From positions 1-36,136 of the forward strand of contig CAIJKC010000090.1 in the NCBI GenBank assembly GCA_903821145.1: a stretch of 36,136 nucleotides of DNA. The letters run 5' to 3'. The stretch comes from an uncultured Actinomycetes bacterium (GTDB lineage Bacteria; Actinomycetota; Actinomycetes; Nanopelagicales; Nanopelagicaceae). Positions 8,160-16,282 of this stretch are shown here, piece after piece; the stretch's first letter is position 1, and each line of letters starts with the position of its first letter. The notes under the pieces were generated by a model. That model was not told where the DNA came from, did no database searches, and was given only the letters and a program-made list of their open reading frames with translations. A program made the translations under genes and the position numbers.

Positions 8160-8531
8160 TTAATAGACGAGTGCTTGTACTCCCTCTTCCATAATCTCTT
8201 CAACAAATGAGGCAGCGCCTTTAATAGTGATGCCGGGCAAAATATCGGCAGATGTAATTCCACGCCGCTGCGCACATTGAGTACAGAGCGTCACAGAACC
8301 GCCAGCGATCACAGCGGCAAGAAGATCCTGGAGTGGTGCGGCATGGGGGAGTTCGAACTGTGCGGCTCTTCCTGGAAGAGCGAAATCTGATGCATCACCG
8401 GTGAGCCAAAGTGAGACCTCAATGCCTGCGGCAAGTGCAGTTGCGGCGACCGTGAAGGCTTGCGCGGTCCGCTCTGGGTCGCCACTTCCAGTCAAGACCT
8501 TCACCACTAACTTCTTTCGTGCTGTGCTCAT
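8160..8531 (-). CDS. DsrE/TusD-like protein
   Basis: A 123-residue protein of the DsrE/DsrF/TusD fold, small cytoplasmic proteins that in some pathways carry sulfur as a cysteine persulfide. The N-terminal strand LVVKVLTG followed by the GDPERTAQAFTVAATALAAG helix is typical. A CTQCAQRRGI segment (around residues 80-90) holds two cysteines at about the place where sulfur-carrying members have their reactive Cys. Partner proteins are not encoded next to it, so sulfur transfer is only a possibility. The start follows a TAAGAT -10 with six-base spacing. Confidence 0.78.
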   Translation of the reverse strand: MSTARKKLVVKVLTGSGDPERTAQAFTVAATALAAGIEVSLWLTGDASDFALPGRAAQFELPHAAPLQDLLAAVIAGGSVTLCTQCAQRRGITSADILPGITIKGAASFVEEIMEEGVQALVY

Positions 8532-8537
8532 GGTCAG

Positions 8538-8543
8538 ATCTTA
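8538..8543 (-). promoter_or_regulatory. -10 element of the DsrE-like gene (leaderless)
   Basis: TAAGAT on the minus strand, then CTGACC and the ATG at 8531. Confidence 0.6.
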
Positions 8544-8561
8544 TTCGCCTTCGATCTTAGA

Positions 8562-8567
8562 TAGGCT
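8562..8567 (+). promoter_or_regulatory. -10 element of the small membrane protein operon (leaderless)
   Basis: TAGGCT followed by ACGGGT and the GTG at 8574. This spacing selects GTG 8574 over the adjacent GTG 8577. Confidence 0.55.
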
Positions 8568-8573
8568 ACGGGT

Positions 8574-8693
8574 GTGGTGACCCTCACGAGTGTTCTCTTA
8601 ATAGCTGCCAGCCTTGCATTCGGTATCACGCTCGTTATCTGGGGCGCCCGCGGAATGGCTCGTAACTTCAAGCCAGAGAAGGATCAGAAATAA
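8574..8693 (+). CDS. 39-residue single-span membrane protein
   Basis: A small gene starting at GTG 8574 and ending with a TAA that overlaps the ATG of the nitrobindin-like gene (TAATG at 8691-8695). The product has one hydrophobic segment (about residues 4-23, including SVLLIAASLAFGITLVIW) followed by a basic tail ending KPEKDQK. Support comes from the leaderless promoter just upstream and the stop/start overlap. It may anchor or regulate a partner at the membrane; no function is known to me. A different choice would be an untranslated leader, but the intact frame and overlap favour a gene. Confidence 0.7.
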   Translation: MVTLTSVLLIAASLAFGITLVIWGARGMARNFKPEKDQK

Positions 8694-9196
8694 TGGTTTT
8701 TACAATTCCAGAAAATCTCCACGAGGATCTCTACCCACTCGCGTGGATGGTTGGTACCTGGCGTGGCAAGGGACAAGGCGAGTACCCGGGCATCGAATCT
8801 TTTCAATTCGCCCAAGAGGTCACTTTCAATCACGATGGCCGAAACTTTCTCAATTATTACTCCCGTAGTTGGATCATCGACGAGAACGACGAGATCATTC
8901 GACCAGCGGCATCGGAGGTTGGATTTTGGCGTCCCAAGCCAAATAAGGTCCTGGAAGTAGTACTTGCTCACAGCACCGGCATCTCTGAAGGCTGGGTTGG
9001 CGTTCACGATGGCCCGCGTATTCAACTAGCGATGGATCAGGGTTACTCGACTCCAACCGCAAAAGTTGTGACAGCCGGGCAGCGCCTTTACGGACTAGTC
9101 GAAGGCCAACTCTTCTTCGCCTACGACATGGCGGCAGAAGGGCAAACTCTTCAAGCACATATCTGGTCCTCACTCGAACGCCAAGGTAATGAGTAA
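8693..9196 (+). CDS. nitrobindin-like heme-binding domain protein (FABP family)
   Basis: Beta-barrel protein of 167 residues of the nitrobindin/THAP4-C family, called FABP-family in Actinobacteria; nitrobindins bind ferric heme and can isomerise peroxynitrite to nitrate. Visible are the barrel-opening GTWRGKG motif, a NYYSRSW strand, EVGFWRP, and the C-terminal AHIWSSLERQ segment where related proteins carry the heme-proximal His. It has no signal peptide. It follows the 39-residue gene with overlap and overlaps the asparaginase gene by 8 bases. Heme binding is inferred from family only. Confidence 0.86.
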   Translation: MVFTIPENLHEDLYPLAWMVGTWRGKGQGEYPGIESFQFAQEVTFNHDGRNFLNYYSRSWIIDENDEIIRPAASEVGFWRPKPNKVLEVVLAHSTGISEGWVGVHDGPRIQLAMDQGYSTPTAKVVTAGQRLYGLVEGQLFFAYDMAAEGQTLQAHIWSSLERQGNE

Positions 9197-10121
9197 TAAC
9201 TCAGGCGAGCTTCTCGCAGAACTCGTTCGTAATGGCGTTGTTGAATCCATTCACACCGGACACCTCGTTGAGATCGGTGCCGATGGCACAGTCTTGCGTG
9301 TTCGCGGCTCCATCGATCTTCCAATCTTTCCGAGATCTGCAGTAAAAGTTTTTCAAGCGTCAGGCATGATTCGTGCTGGCGCAAAGCTCACTCCTAAGCA
9401 ACTTGCAGTTGCCTGCTCATCGCATAGCGGATCTGCCGAACACTTTGATGTGATTCTCTCCATTCTCGCTTCTGTGGGTCTTGATGAACGAGCACTTCGC
9501 TGCGCGACGGGTTTTCCTCTTGACGAGAGAGAGCGACGTACGTGGGGTGAGAAGCCGGCAACACAGTTGGCGATGAACTGCTCAGGTAAGCATGCCGGAA
9601 TGATTGCAGCCTCAGCTGCAGCTGGTTGGGACCTTGATACCTATACAGATCCAGCGCACCCGTTGCAGCAAAGTATTGCTCAAGAGATTACCTCTCTGAC
9701 AGGTGAACCACTCCAACATGTTGCAGCAGATGGTTGCGGAGCACCACTGTTTGCTGTGTCGACACTTGGGTTAGCACGTGCAGTGCACGCCTTCACACTA
9801 TCTACTGATCCAGTGCATCAAGAAGTGATGGCAGCGTGCCGCGCATTCCCAGAGATGACAGGTGGTAAAGGTCGATTGCATTCACGATTGATGCAAGAGA
9901 TCCCAGGATTCTTCATGAAAGATGGAGCAGAAGGCGTCAATGTCTTCTCCATGGCTGATGGCAGGTCATGTGCTGTGAAGTTTGCTGATGGCTCCTACCG
10001 TGCAAGTGGTCCTGTGGTCTCAGCAGTACTTCGAAGTTGGGGTGTAGATGCTCCAGATGAGCGTGTGGAAGTGCTGGGTGGCGGAAAAGTGGTCGGAGAG
10101 ATCAGAGCAGTTCTAGAATAA
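9189..10121 (+). CDS. asparaginase, Rhizobium-type (AnsA/PF06089)
   Basis: Cytoplasmic L-asparaginase of the Rhizobium etli ReAII-like family, unrelated to E. coli AnsB and related in fold to serine beta-lactamases. The 310-residue product shows the SxxK-like motif in PRSAVKVFQ (around residues 48-56), then SHSGSAEH, CSGKHAGM and DGCGAPLFAVS, all hallmarks of the family. It would release ammonia from asparagine. The start codon lies inside the end of the nitrobindin-like gene, so the two are co-transcribed. mshA starts 8 bases downstream. Confidence 0.9.
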   Translation: MSNNSGELLAELVRNGVVESIHTGHLVEIGADGTVLRVRGSIDLPIFPRSAVKVFQASGMIRAGAKLTPKQLAVACSSHSGSAEHFDVILSILASVGLDERALRCATGFPLDERERRTWGEKPATQLAMNCSGKHAGMIAASAAAGWDLDTYTDPAHPLQQSIAQEITSLTGEPLQHVAADGCGAPLFAVSTLGLARAVHAFTLSTDPVHQEVMAACRAFPEMTGGKGRLHSRLMQEIPGFFMKDGAEGVNVFSMADGRSCAVKFADGSYRASGPVVSAVLRSWGVDAPDERVEVLGGGKVVGEIRAVLE

Positions 10122-10129
10122 GCACCATC

Positions 10130-11404
10130 ATGAAGAAGCAAGCCCGCGTAGCAACGCTGATGCTCCACACCAGCCCGCTTGAACAAGCAGGTACTGGTGA
10201 TGCTGGTGGTATGAATATTTATGTTGTTGAGAGCGCGATTCAAATGGCGAAGGCCGGCGTTCAAGTCGATATCTTCACTCGCGCAACACGTTCAGGTCTT
10301 ACCGATGTCACAATTGCAGATGGCGTCACAGTTAAGCATTTAGAAGCTGGACCATATGAAGGTATCTCAAAAGAGGATCTACCGTCACAGCTTTGCGCGC
10401 TGACATCATCGATGATGCATGATATTTCGAAATTCCCCTCTGATTATTACGATGTGTTGCACTCGCACTACTGGATCTCCGGTCAACTTGGGTGGATGAT
10501 CTCGGAGCGAACCGGTATTCCGTTGGTTCACACCATGCACACCATGGCGAAGGTGAAGAACTTAGCGCTTGCTGAAGGTGAGAAGCCAGAACCTAATACT
10601 CGAATCATTGGTGAGACTCAGGTAGTTGCCGCCTCTACCGCTCTTATTGCCAACACTGATGCTGAAGCCGCCTCACTTGTTTCACTCTATGACGCCTGTC
10701 CAGACAATGTCTTCGTTGTTACACCAGGAGTTGATCTTGGTCGTTTTACACCAGGAGCAGGACAAGCTGCAGCTCGGAAAGCACTCAACATCGCTCCCGA
10801 TGCCAAGATGATTACTTTTGTTGGTCGAATCCAGCCGCATAAGGGTCCAGAAGTATTGCTGCGCGCAGTGGGGGAGATGCTTTCACACTCACCGCACCTT
10901 CGCGCAAAGCTTGCACTCGTGATCATTGGTGGTGCATCAGGAAATGGTTCACAAGAGCCACAACGGCTTAAGGCGCTTGCAAAGTTCTTAGGTATTGAAG
11001 ATGTTGTTCACTTTATGCCGCCAACACCGAGAGAAGATCTACCCAATTGGTATCGGGCATCTGATTTGGTCTGTGTGCCGTCATACTCTGAAAGCTTTGG
11101 CCTAGTGGCACTTGAAGCCCAAGCGTGCGGAACACCGGTGGTGGCAACGGCTGTGGGCGGCCTGCGTACTGCCGTCTCGGACGGTATTTCAGGTTCGTTA
11201 GTTGATGGCCATGATCCCAAGGCCTGGTCTGCGGTTATCTCTCGATTGCTTGCAGACCCTGCACGCCTGATTGGACTCTCACTTGGCGCAATTGCTCACG
11301 CATCTAAGTTTGGCTGGGATGCAACTGCCCGTCGCACACTCGAGGTCTATGACTGGGCGATTGAACAACCAAAGCCAAAGAGTCTCTTTGCGGTAAATGA
11401 GTAA
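10130..11404 (+). CDS. mshA: D-inositol-3-phosphate glycosyltransferase MshA
   Basis: First enzyme of mycothiol synthesis: it transfers GlcNAc from UDP-GlcNAc to 1D-myo-inositol 3-phosphate. The 424-residue GT4 enzyme has the nucleotide-sugar loop in GDAGGMNIYV (about residues 23-32), HTMHTMAKVKN, PGVDLGRF, FVGRIQPHKGPE and the C-terminal PSYSESFGLVALEAQACGTPV segment with the ExFG-type acceptor of phosphates. The stop shares a base with the YbjN gene start. The order mshA-ybjN-gpm-senX3-regX3 matches Mycobacterium tuberculosis Rv0486-Rv0491. Confidence 0.95.
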   Translation: MKKQARVATLMLHTSPLEQAGTGDAGGMNIYVVESAIQMAKAGVQVDIFTRATRSGLTDVTIADGVTVKHLEAGPYEGISKEDLPSQLCALTSSMMHDISKFPSDYYDVLHSHYWISGQLGWMISERTGIPLVHTMHTMAKVKNLALAEGEKPEPNTRIIGETQVVAASTALIANTDAEAASLVSLYDACPDNVFVVTPGVDLGRFTPGAGQAAARKALNIAPDAKMITFVGRIQPHKGPEVLLRAVGEMLSHSPHLRAKLALVIIGGASGNGSQEPQRLKALAKFLGIEDVVHFMPPTPREDLPNWYRASDLVCVPSYSESFGLVALEAQACGTPVVATAVGGLRTAVSDGISGSLVDGHDPKAWSAVISRLLADPARLIGLSLGAIAHASKFGWDATARRTLEVYDWAIEQPKPKSLFAVNE

Positions 11405-11880
11405 TGGCTTCACCTGCTGCAGTCATTGAAGAGTTTATTGCATCTCATGACCTGGATGCAGAACAGATTAATCCTCACACCTTTTTGATCACACTTCCTG
11501 GTGAGAAGAAGCTTGAGACCCATTGCGCATTCGTGATTGGCGAACATTCGGTAACGATCAATGCCTTTGTGATTCGAAAGCCAGATGAGAATACCGAGGC
11601 GGTCTACTCCTATCTCTTAACAAAGAACGCTGCGATGTATTCAGTTGCATTTGCCATCAATGAACTCGGTGATATCTACCTGGTTGGCCGGTTGCCGCTT
11701 GCAAGTATTACCGAACAAGAGATTGACCGAGTGCTTGGCGCAGTGCTGCAATACTCTGATTCATCCTTTAATCCGCTGCTTGAACTTGGATTCTCCAGCG
11801 CAATTCGTCGTGAGTGGGCTTGGCGCCTCTCCCGTGGTGAATCTCTCGCGAATTTGTCGGCATTTCAGCATTTAATTTAA
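11404..11880 (+). CDS. YbjN domain protein
   Basis: A 158-residue cytoplasmic protein with the YbjN (type III secretion chaperone-like) fold, as in M. tuberculosis Rv0487, which is also directly downstream of mshA. Features are an amphipathic N-terminal helix, strands with [20 protein letters not shown], and a helical C-terminal half with [14 protein letters not shown]. Function of this family in Actinobacteria is not established. Start ATG 11404 overlaps the mshA stop (TAATG), indicating translational coupling. Confidence 0.85.
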   Translation: MASPAAVIEEFIASHDLDAEQINPHTFLITLPGEKKLETHCAFVIGEHSVTINAFVIRKPDENTEAVYSYLLTKNAAMYSVAFAINELGDIYLVGRLPLASITEQEIDRVLGAVLQYSDSSFNPLLELGFSSAIRREWAWRLSRGESLANLSAFQHLI

Positions 11881-11882
11881 GT

Positions 11883-11888
11883 TATTCT
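11883..11888 (+). promoter_or_regulatory. -10 element of gpmA (leaderless)
   Basis: TATTCT followed by TTCCCT and the ATG at 11895. Confidence 0.6.
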
Positions 11889-11894
11889 TTCCCT

Positions 11895-12635
11895 ATGAAT
11901 CTGATCCTCTTGCGTCACGGCGAATCTGAGTGGAATGCACTCAACCTCTTTACTGGGTGGGTCGATGTCAGACTCTCACCAACAGGTGAGGCAGAGGCAA
12001 AGCGCGGTGGTGAGCTTCTCCTGTCCCGCAATCTCCTTCCCGATGTCGTTCACACCTCTCTCTTACGTCGTGCCATTCACACATCACAACTAGCCCTGGA
12101 TGCCTGTGATCGCCATTGGATTCCAGTTCGCCGTTCTTGGCGCTTAAATGAACGCCATTACGGAGCTTTGCAGGGCAAGGATAAGAAAGAGACGCTTGCA
12201 CAATATGGGGAAGAGCAGTTCCAGTTGTGGCGTCGCTCCTTTGATGTTCCACCACCACCGATCGCAGCCGATGATAAGTATTCACAGGCCGGCGATCCAC
12301 GCTATGCCGATCTTGGTGCTGCCTTGCCTGCCACCGAATGCCTCAAAGATGTTATTACTCGAATGATCCCTTATTGGGAGTCAGATATTAAGCCAGATCT
12401 TCTCGCCCATAAAACTGTCCTTGTGACTGCCCATGGCAACTCACTACGCGCACTCGTCAAGCACCTTGATGGCATCAGTGATGAGGCAATCGCTGGCCTC
12501 AATATTCCGACTGGTATTCCATTGCTCTATGAACTCAATGAAGATTTCACTCCAAAAAAGAGTGGCGGAGAGTATCTAGATCCAGAGGCAGCGAAGGCTG
12601 CGATTGAAGCAGTGGCGAATCAGGGCAAGAAGTAA
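11895..12635 (+). CDS. gpmA: 2,3-bisphosphoglycerate-dependent phosphoglycerate mutase
   Basis: Glycolytic enzyme interconverting 3- and 2-phosphoglycerate, 246 residues as usual. The phospho-histidine motif [10 protein letters not shown] is at residues 4-13, with [25 protein letters not shown] and the second catalytic His in [11 protein letters not shown] leaderless promoter precedes it, so it is not dependent on the mshA transcript. Its stop codon directly abuts the stop codon of convergent phoU (TAA followed by TTA) with no spacer. Confidence 0.96.
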   Translation: MNLILLRHGESEWNALNLFTGWVDVRLSPTGEAEAKRGGELLLSRNLLPDVVHTSLLRRAIHTSQLALDACDRHWIPVRRSWRLNERHYGALQGKDKKETLAQYGEEQFQLWRRSFDVPPPPIAADDKYSQAGDPRYADLGAALPATECLKDVITRMIPYWESDIKPDLLAHKTVLVTAHGNSLRALVKHLDGISDEAIAGLNIPTGIPLLYELNEDFTPKKSGGEYLDPEAAKAAIEAVANQGKK

Positions 12636-13286
12636 TTACTCCGCAGGTACGTATTCACCAGTAACGGTGAAGTGAACGCGATTTGCAATCGACACTGCAT
12701 GATCGCCAAAGCGTTCGTAGTAGCGTCCAAGAAGAGTCATGTCAATTGCTGTTTCAATTCCGAAGGACCAATCATCGCTCAGTAAGACAGCGATGAGCTT
12801 GCGGTGAAGTTCATCCATCGCATCATCATCTTTATCAAGTTCGAGCGCGCGAGTGACATCTTTATATTGAATGACGGTAGAGAGTTTTTCACCAATCGCA
12901 GTCGCTGTTTTTTCCATATCCACGATGATGGTGGTGAGAACTTCCGGGACAGCGCAACTAGGGAAACGCATCCGGGCGGTCTTGGCAACGTGGTGAGCAA
13001 GGTCGCCCATGCGCTCAAGGTCTGCAGACATGCGAAGGGTTGAGACTAAATTGCGAAGGTCAGAGGCAACGGGTTGCTGGCGAGCCATCAAGTTGATGGT
13101 GCGGTTGTCGAGGTCGTGTTGGATCTGGTCGATGACATCGTCTGCGGCAATGACCTTTTCAGCCAGCTGCAGATCTGCCGTGAGCAGGGCCTTGGTTGCA
13201 TCCGATAACGCCTCTTTAACCAGGCCGGACATGCGAAGGAGGGTCTCGTTGATGGCTTCGAGCTCTTCGTGGAATATGTCGCGCAT
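12636..13286 (-). CDS. phoU: phosphate signalling protein PhoU
   Basis: Cytoplasmic three-helix-bundle repeat protein of 216 residues that transmits phosphate sufficiency from the Pst transporter to the sensor kinase. Two PhoU repeats are visible, each with an (E/D)xxxD metal-binding helix; DLRNLVSTLRMSADLERMGDLAHHVA belongs to the first and YYERFGDHAVSIANRV to the second. It is divergent from senX3, the usual arrangement being close linkage to its kinase. A TAACCT -10 sits six bases upstream of the start and a PHO-box-like repeat lies 35-60 bases further up. Confidence 0.94.
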   Translation of the reverse strand: MRDIFHEELEAINETLLRMSGLVKEALSDATKALLTADLQLAEKVIAADDVIDQIQHDLDNRTINLMARQQPVASDLRNLVSTLRMSADLERMGDLAHHVAKTARMRFPSCAVPEVLTTIIVDMEKTATAIGEKLSTVIQYKDVTRALELDKDDDAMDELHRKLIAVLLSDDWSFGIETAIDMTLLGRYYERFGDHAVSIANRVHFTVTGEYVPAE

Positions 13287-13292
13287 GGGGAA

Positions 13293-13298
13293 AGGTTA
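13293..13298 (-). promoter_or_regulatory. -10 element of phoU (leaderless)
   Basis: TAACCT on the minus strand, then TTCCCC and the ATG at 13286. Confidence 0.58.
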
Positions 13299-13328
13299 GC
13301 CCCTGAGGTCTGCCTGTGCCGTTGGATC

Positions 13329-13357
13329 TGTGAACGAGCTTTGAACAATTGGTAAAG
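13329..13357 (-). promoter_or_regulatory. candidate PHO box between phoU and senX3
   Basis: Read on the minus strand there are three units with 11-base period: CTTTACC (13357-13351), GTTCAAA (13346-13340) and GTTCACA (13335-13329). Actinobacterial PhoP/RegX3 PHO boxes consist of 11-base units resembling GTTCACC. The position is just upstream of where the phoU -35 region would be and 60-90 bases upstream of the senX3 -10, and the divergent gene encodes the matching regulator pair. Two units match at 5 and 6 of 7 bases; this is by eye only. Confidence 0.5.
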
Positions 13358-13415
13358 ATTTGGGGTTTTTCCACCAAAAGGCACCATTGGGGATGGAGAG
13401 CTGTGGCATAACTCC

Positions 13416-13421
13416 TACGAT
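13416..13421 (+). promoter_or_regulatory. -10 element of senX3 (leaderless)
   Basis: TACGAT followed by TAGGGA and the ATG at 13428. It argues that the 367-residue reading frame starts here and that no N-terminal membrane domain has been missed. Confidence 0.58.
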
Positions 13422-13427
13422 TAGGGA

Positions 13428-14531
13428 ATGGCATGGCTCAACCGAGTGAAGCGAGAGGCCCCAGAAGTAGCGGGCCAAGCATCAGGAACCACACTGCCTG
13501 CTTCCCTTGTAGACCTCCTTGCAAGTATTGATGCCGAATCACTTCTCTTGGCATCCGGTGATGCAATCATTTATTCAACCCCAGGCATTGCGACCTTCCA
13601 GCTCACGCGCGATCGCTTCCTCATTAATAACTCTCTGATGAACTTGGTTCGCGCAGTGAGGCGCTCTGGTGAGCAACAAGAGGCAACTATGGAGCTACCA
13701 CGTGGCCCCATTGGTGAGGGAATGCACGATCTATTAGTTCGTGTGACTCCGATCGGCGATGATGGAATGATCGCAATTTTGATCTTTGATGATTCAGAGA
13801 TGCGCCGCCTTGATGCAATCCGCAGAGATTTCGTTGCAAACATTTCTCATGAGTTGAAGACTCCGATTGGTGCGCTCTCCATTCTTTCTGAAGCTGTCCT
13901 CGGTGCAGCAGATGATCCAGAGGCGATCACGCGCTTTGCAAATCGCATGCAGGCCGAAGCGCAACGGCTTACCGGATTAGTCCAAGAGATTATCGATCTC
14001 TCACGCTTGCAAGATGGTGATCCACTGAAGAGTGGTGAAGTTGTGGATCTCGTTCTTGCAGTGAAAGAGGCCGCTGATCAGACCACGCTTTCAGCTGAGT
14101 CTCGCAAAATCTCGGTTGTTTTAAGTGTGCCTGATCAGGTTGAGATCGCCGGCAGCCGTGAACAAGTGATCATGGCGGTTCATAACCTGATTGAGAATGC
14201 GATCAACTACAGCCCTGAAGGAACACGTGTTGCAGTTGCCCTTCGTGTACAAGATGGGATTGCGGAGATTTCCGTCTCTGACCAAGGCATTGGTATTCCA
14301 GAGAGTTCGCTGGAGCGTATCTTTGAACGCTTCTACCGCGTTGATGCGGCCCGCTCGCGCGCAACAGGTGGCACCGGCCTAGGACTTTCGATCGTGAAGC
14401 ATGTTGCTACCAACCATGGAGGCGATGTCTCTGTCTGGTCGGTTGAGGGCGCAGGCAGCACTTTCACCATGAGGTTCCCACTTTCTCCCAACAATCCCCA
14501 ACCAACGCTTAAAGCCGTGGAGGCCAAGTAA
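13428..14531 (+). CDS. senX3: SenX3-like sensor histidine kinase without membrane spans
   Basis: Sensor kinase of the phosphate-starvation two-component system, 367 residues. A PAS-like region covers about residues 25-125, then the dimerisation/phosphoacceptor box FVANISHELKTP with His141, the N box NLIENAINYSPEG, the G1 box SDQGIGIP and the G2 box GGTGLGLSIVKH. M. tuberculosis SenX3 has two N-terminal membrane spans; no hydrophobic segment is present here, so the kinase appears soluble, presumably taking its signal from PhoU/Pst by contact. The stop overlaps the regX3 start (TAATG). Confidence 0.9.
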   Translation: MAWLNRVKREAPEVAGQASGTTLPASLVDLLASIDAESLLLASGDAIIYSTPGIATFQLTRDRFLINNSLMNLVRAVRRSGEQQEATMELPRGPIGEGMHDLLVRVTPIGDDGMIAILIFDDSEMRRLDAIRRDFVANISHELKTPIGALSILSEAVLGAADDPEAITRFANRMQAEAQRLTGLVQEIIDLSRLQDGDPLKSGEVVDLVLAVKEAADQTTLSAESRKISVVLSVPDQVEIAGSREQVIMAVHNLIENAINYSPEGTRVAVALRVQDGIAEISVSDQGIGIPESSLERIFERFYRVDAARSRATGGTGLGLSIVKHVATNHGGDVSVWSVEGAGSTFTMRFPLSPNNPQPTLKAVEAK

Positions 14532-15217
14532 TGACGAAGATCCTCGTTGTTGAAGATGAAGCATCATTTTCGGATGCGCTTTCTTACCTGTTAGGACGAG
14601 AGGGCTTTGAAGTGAGCGTGGCAGATACTGGCGACGGTGCAATCGCTGAATTTGATCGACATGGCGCTGACTTGATCCTTCTTGACCTCATGCTACCTGG
14701 GCTCTCTGGCACTGAAGTCTGCCGTCAGATCCGCCAACGCTCTAACGTTCCGGTCATCATGCTTACCGCAAAGGATTCTGAAGTCGATAAGGTCGTAGGC
14801 CTTGAACTTGGCGCCGATGATTATGTGACGAAGCCCTATTCAACTCGTGAGTTAGTCGCACGTATTCGTGCCGTTCTTCGTCGACAGAGTGAAGATTTCT
14901 CTGACTCTGTTCCTGATGGAGTTCTCACCGCAGGACCGGTCCGTATGGATATCGAGCGACACATCGTCAACGTAAATGAGGAGCAAGTTCAGCTCCCACT
15001 CAAAGAGTTTGAACTTCTAGAATTCTTGATCCGTAACTCTGGTCGAGTCTTGACTCGCTCACAGTTGATCGATCGCGTCTGGGGAAGTGATTACTTTGGT
15101 GATACCAAGACTCTTGATGTTCACGTCAAGCGTCTTCGTGCAAAGGTTGAGGTGGACCCGGCCAATCCACTCTTTATCCAGACTGTGCGTGGCTTAGGCT
15201 ACAAGTTCGAGGCGTAA
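14531..15217 (+). CDS. regX3: phosphate response regulator RegX3
   Basis: OmpR/PhoB-family response regulator, 228 residues. The receiver domain has the acidic pair in VEDE (residues 7-10), phosphoacceptor Asp52 in LLDLMLPG, the conserved Thr/Lys region MLTAKDSEVD and YVTKPYS. The winged-helix domain contains LPLKEFELLEFL and WGSDYFGDTKTLDVHVKRLRAK. Together with SenX3 it controls phosphate-starvation genes in Actinobacteria. Targets in this window could include phoU, ppk and the phosphonate operon, which have candidate PHO boxes. Confidence 0.94.
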   Translation: MTKILVVEDEASFSDALSYLLGREGFEVSVADTGDGAIAEFDRHGADLILLDLMLPGLSGTEVCRQIRQRSNVPVIMLTAKDSEVDKVVGLELGADDYVTKPYSTRELVARIRAVLRRQSEDFSDSVPDGVLTAGPVRMDIERHIVNVNEEQVQLPLKEFELLEFLIRNSGRVLTRSQLIDRVWGSDYFGDTKTLDVHVKRLRAKVEVDPANPLFIQTVRGLGYKFEA

Positions 15218-15236
15218 ATAACTTTACGATCCAGAG

Positions 15237-15710
15237 TTAGTCAACGTTTGCGTAGATATCGCTCTTATCGCGAATGAGCACGTTGACAGTAATTGCAGGT
15301 GCGCTCGCGTAAGTAATTGTGAGATTTACGCGGGTACTTGCTACGCCACCCAATCCAGCAATCACAGCATGAGCATTAGCTGTTGGGCCAGAGAAGATGA
15401 TTGGTTGATTCTTCACAAGCGCATATGAAGGCTTATCTAACTTAAGTGCAACACCGTTGATGCTCATACCTGTGAGCGCATCTGCGCCGTCTCCTTCATT
15501 AATAAAGGTTCCAACAAGTACTGCCGAGCCATCAGGCTGATTAACGAGTAACACATCCCGTGCAATGATCGAACCAGAATCCTTCTCGATGCCATCTGTT
15601 ACTTGCTTGATGTTTCGAGTGGGAGCGTCTGGACCACTAGCACCGCAACTTGTCAAGAGAAAAAGTGAGGCAATTCCGATGGCGAAGGGGGCTAATTGGC
15701 TGCGTTTCAT
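15237..15710 (-). CDS. LpqE-like lipoprotein
   Basis: A 157-residue secreted lipoprotein. The signal peptide spans residues 1-22 with the lipobox LTSC, so Cys23 or the equivalent would be lipidated and the mature domain faces outside. The mature part is a beta-rich domain with [19 protein letters not shown] and AVIAGLGGV segments. M. tuberculosis lpqE is adjacent and divergent to carD in the same way, which is the main reason for the name; the function of LpqE is not firmly defined. The start is seven bases after a TAAGAT -10. Confidence 0.78.
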   Translation of the reverse strand: MKRSQLAPFAIGIASLFLLTSCGASGPDAPTRNIKQVTDGIEKDSGSIIARDVLLVNQPDGSAVLVGTFINEGDGADALTGMSINGVALKLDKPSYALVKNQPIIFSGPTANAHAVIAGLGGVASTRVNLTITYASAPAITVNVLIRDKSDIYANVD

Positions 15711-15717
15711 GGAACAA

Positions 15718-15723
15718 ATCTTA
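15718..15723 (-). promoter_or_regulatory. -10 element of the LpqE-like gene
   Basis: TAAGAT on the minus strand, seven bases upstream of the ATG at 15710, so essentially leaderless. It is five bases from the opposing carD -10. Confidence 0.5.
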
Positions 15724-15728
15724 CCTGC

Positions 15729-15734
15729 TATTAT
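15729..15734 (+). promoter_or_regulatory. -10 element of carD (with leader)
   Basis: TATTAT lies 28 bases before the carD ATG, giving an untranslated leader of about 20 bases that contains a GAAAGG ribosome-binding site (15746-15751). carD thus differs from the leaderless genes around it. Confidence 0.5.
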
Positions 15735-15762
15735 TGGTCCCTATCGAAAGGCGCAAAACTCG

Positions 15763-16245
15763 ATGTCATTCAAAGTCGGTGAAACCGTTGTTTATCCCCA
15801 TCACGGAGCAGCTTTAATCGAAGCGATTGAAACTCGCACTATCAAGGGCGAAGAGAAGATCTATCTCGTTCTCAAGGTGGCTCAAGGGGACCTCACCGTT
15901 CGAGTTCCAGCAGAGAATATTGATCTCGTAGGCGTACGCGATGTTGTCGACTCAGCCGGCCTAGATCGAGTATTTAGCGTTCTACGTCAGCCATATACCG
16001 AAGAGCCAACTAACTGGTCCCGCCGCTACAAGGCAAATGTTGAGAAGCTCGCATCAGGTGATGTTATTAAGGTTGCAGAAGTTGTTCGCGATCTCTATCG
16101 CCGCGATCTCGACCGTGGCCTTTCAGCCGGCGAGAAGCGTATGTTGGCAAAGGCAAAGCAGATCTTGATCTCAGAACTCGCACTGGCTGAGCGCACTGAC
16201 GAAGTGAAGGCTGGCGTGATTCTTGATGAGGTTCTCGCTTCCTAA
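15763..16245 (+). CDS. carD: CarD-family transcription regulator
   Basis: CarD binds the RNA polymerase beta subunit and stabilises open complexes, notably at rRNA promoters. The 160-residue protein has the N-terminal Tudor-like RNAP-interaction domain ([17 protein letters not shown] onward, residues about 1-60) and a helical DNA-contacting C-terminal domain with [16 protein letters not shown]. The start at ATG 15763 is supported by the GAAAGG site and by the expected length (about 160 residues); upstream in-frame sequence overlaps the lipoprotein promoter. It heads the carD-ispDF-cysS-rlmB series, as in mycobacteria. Confidence 0.95.
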   Translation: MSFKVGETVVYPHHGAALIEAIETRTIKGEEKIYLVLKVAQGDLTVRVPAENIDLVGVRDVVDSAGLDRVFSVLRQPYTEEPTNWSRRYKANVEKLASGDVIKVAEVVRDLYRRDLDRGLSAGEKRMLAKAKQILISELALAERTDEVKAGVILDEVLAS

Positions 16246-16282
16246 TCTGTAGCGAGTAATACGCGGTATCACTGAGTAGATC

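Noticed and set aside
15218-15236. TAACTTT/AGAGTTA inverted repeat between regX3 and the lipoprotein as a terminator
   Set aside because: The stem is short and imperfect, AT-rich and lacks a T-run, so it is not reported as a terminator.
15565-15762. N-terminal extension of CarD
   Set aside because: It runs antisense through the lipoprotein gene and its promoter; CarD proteins begin at the [10 protein letters not shown] segment and have about 160 residues.
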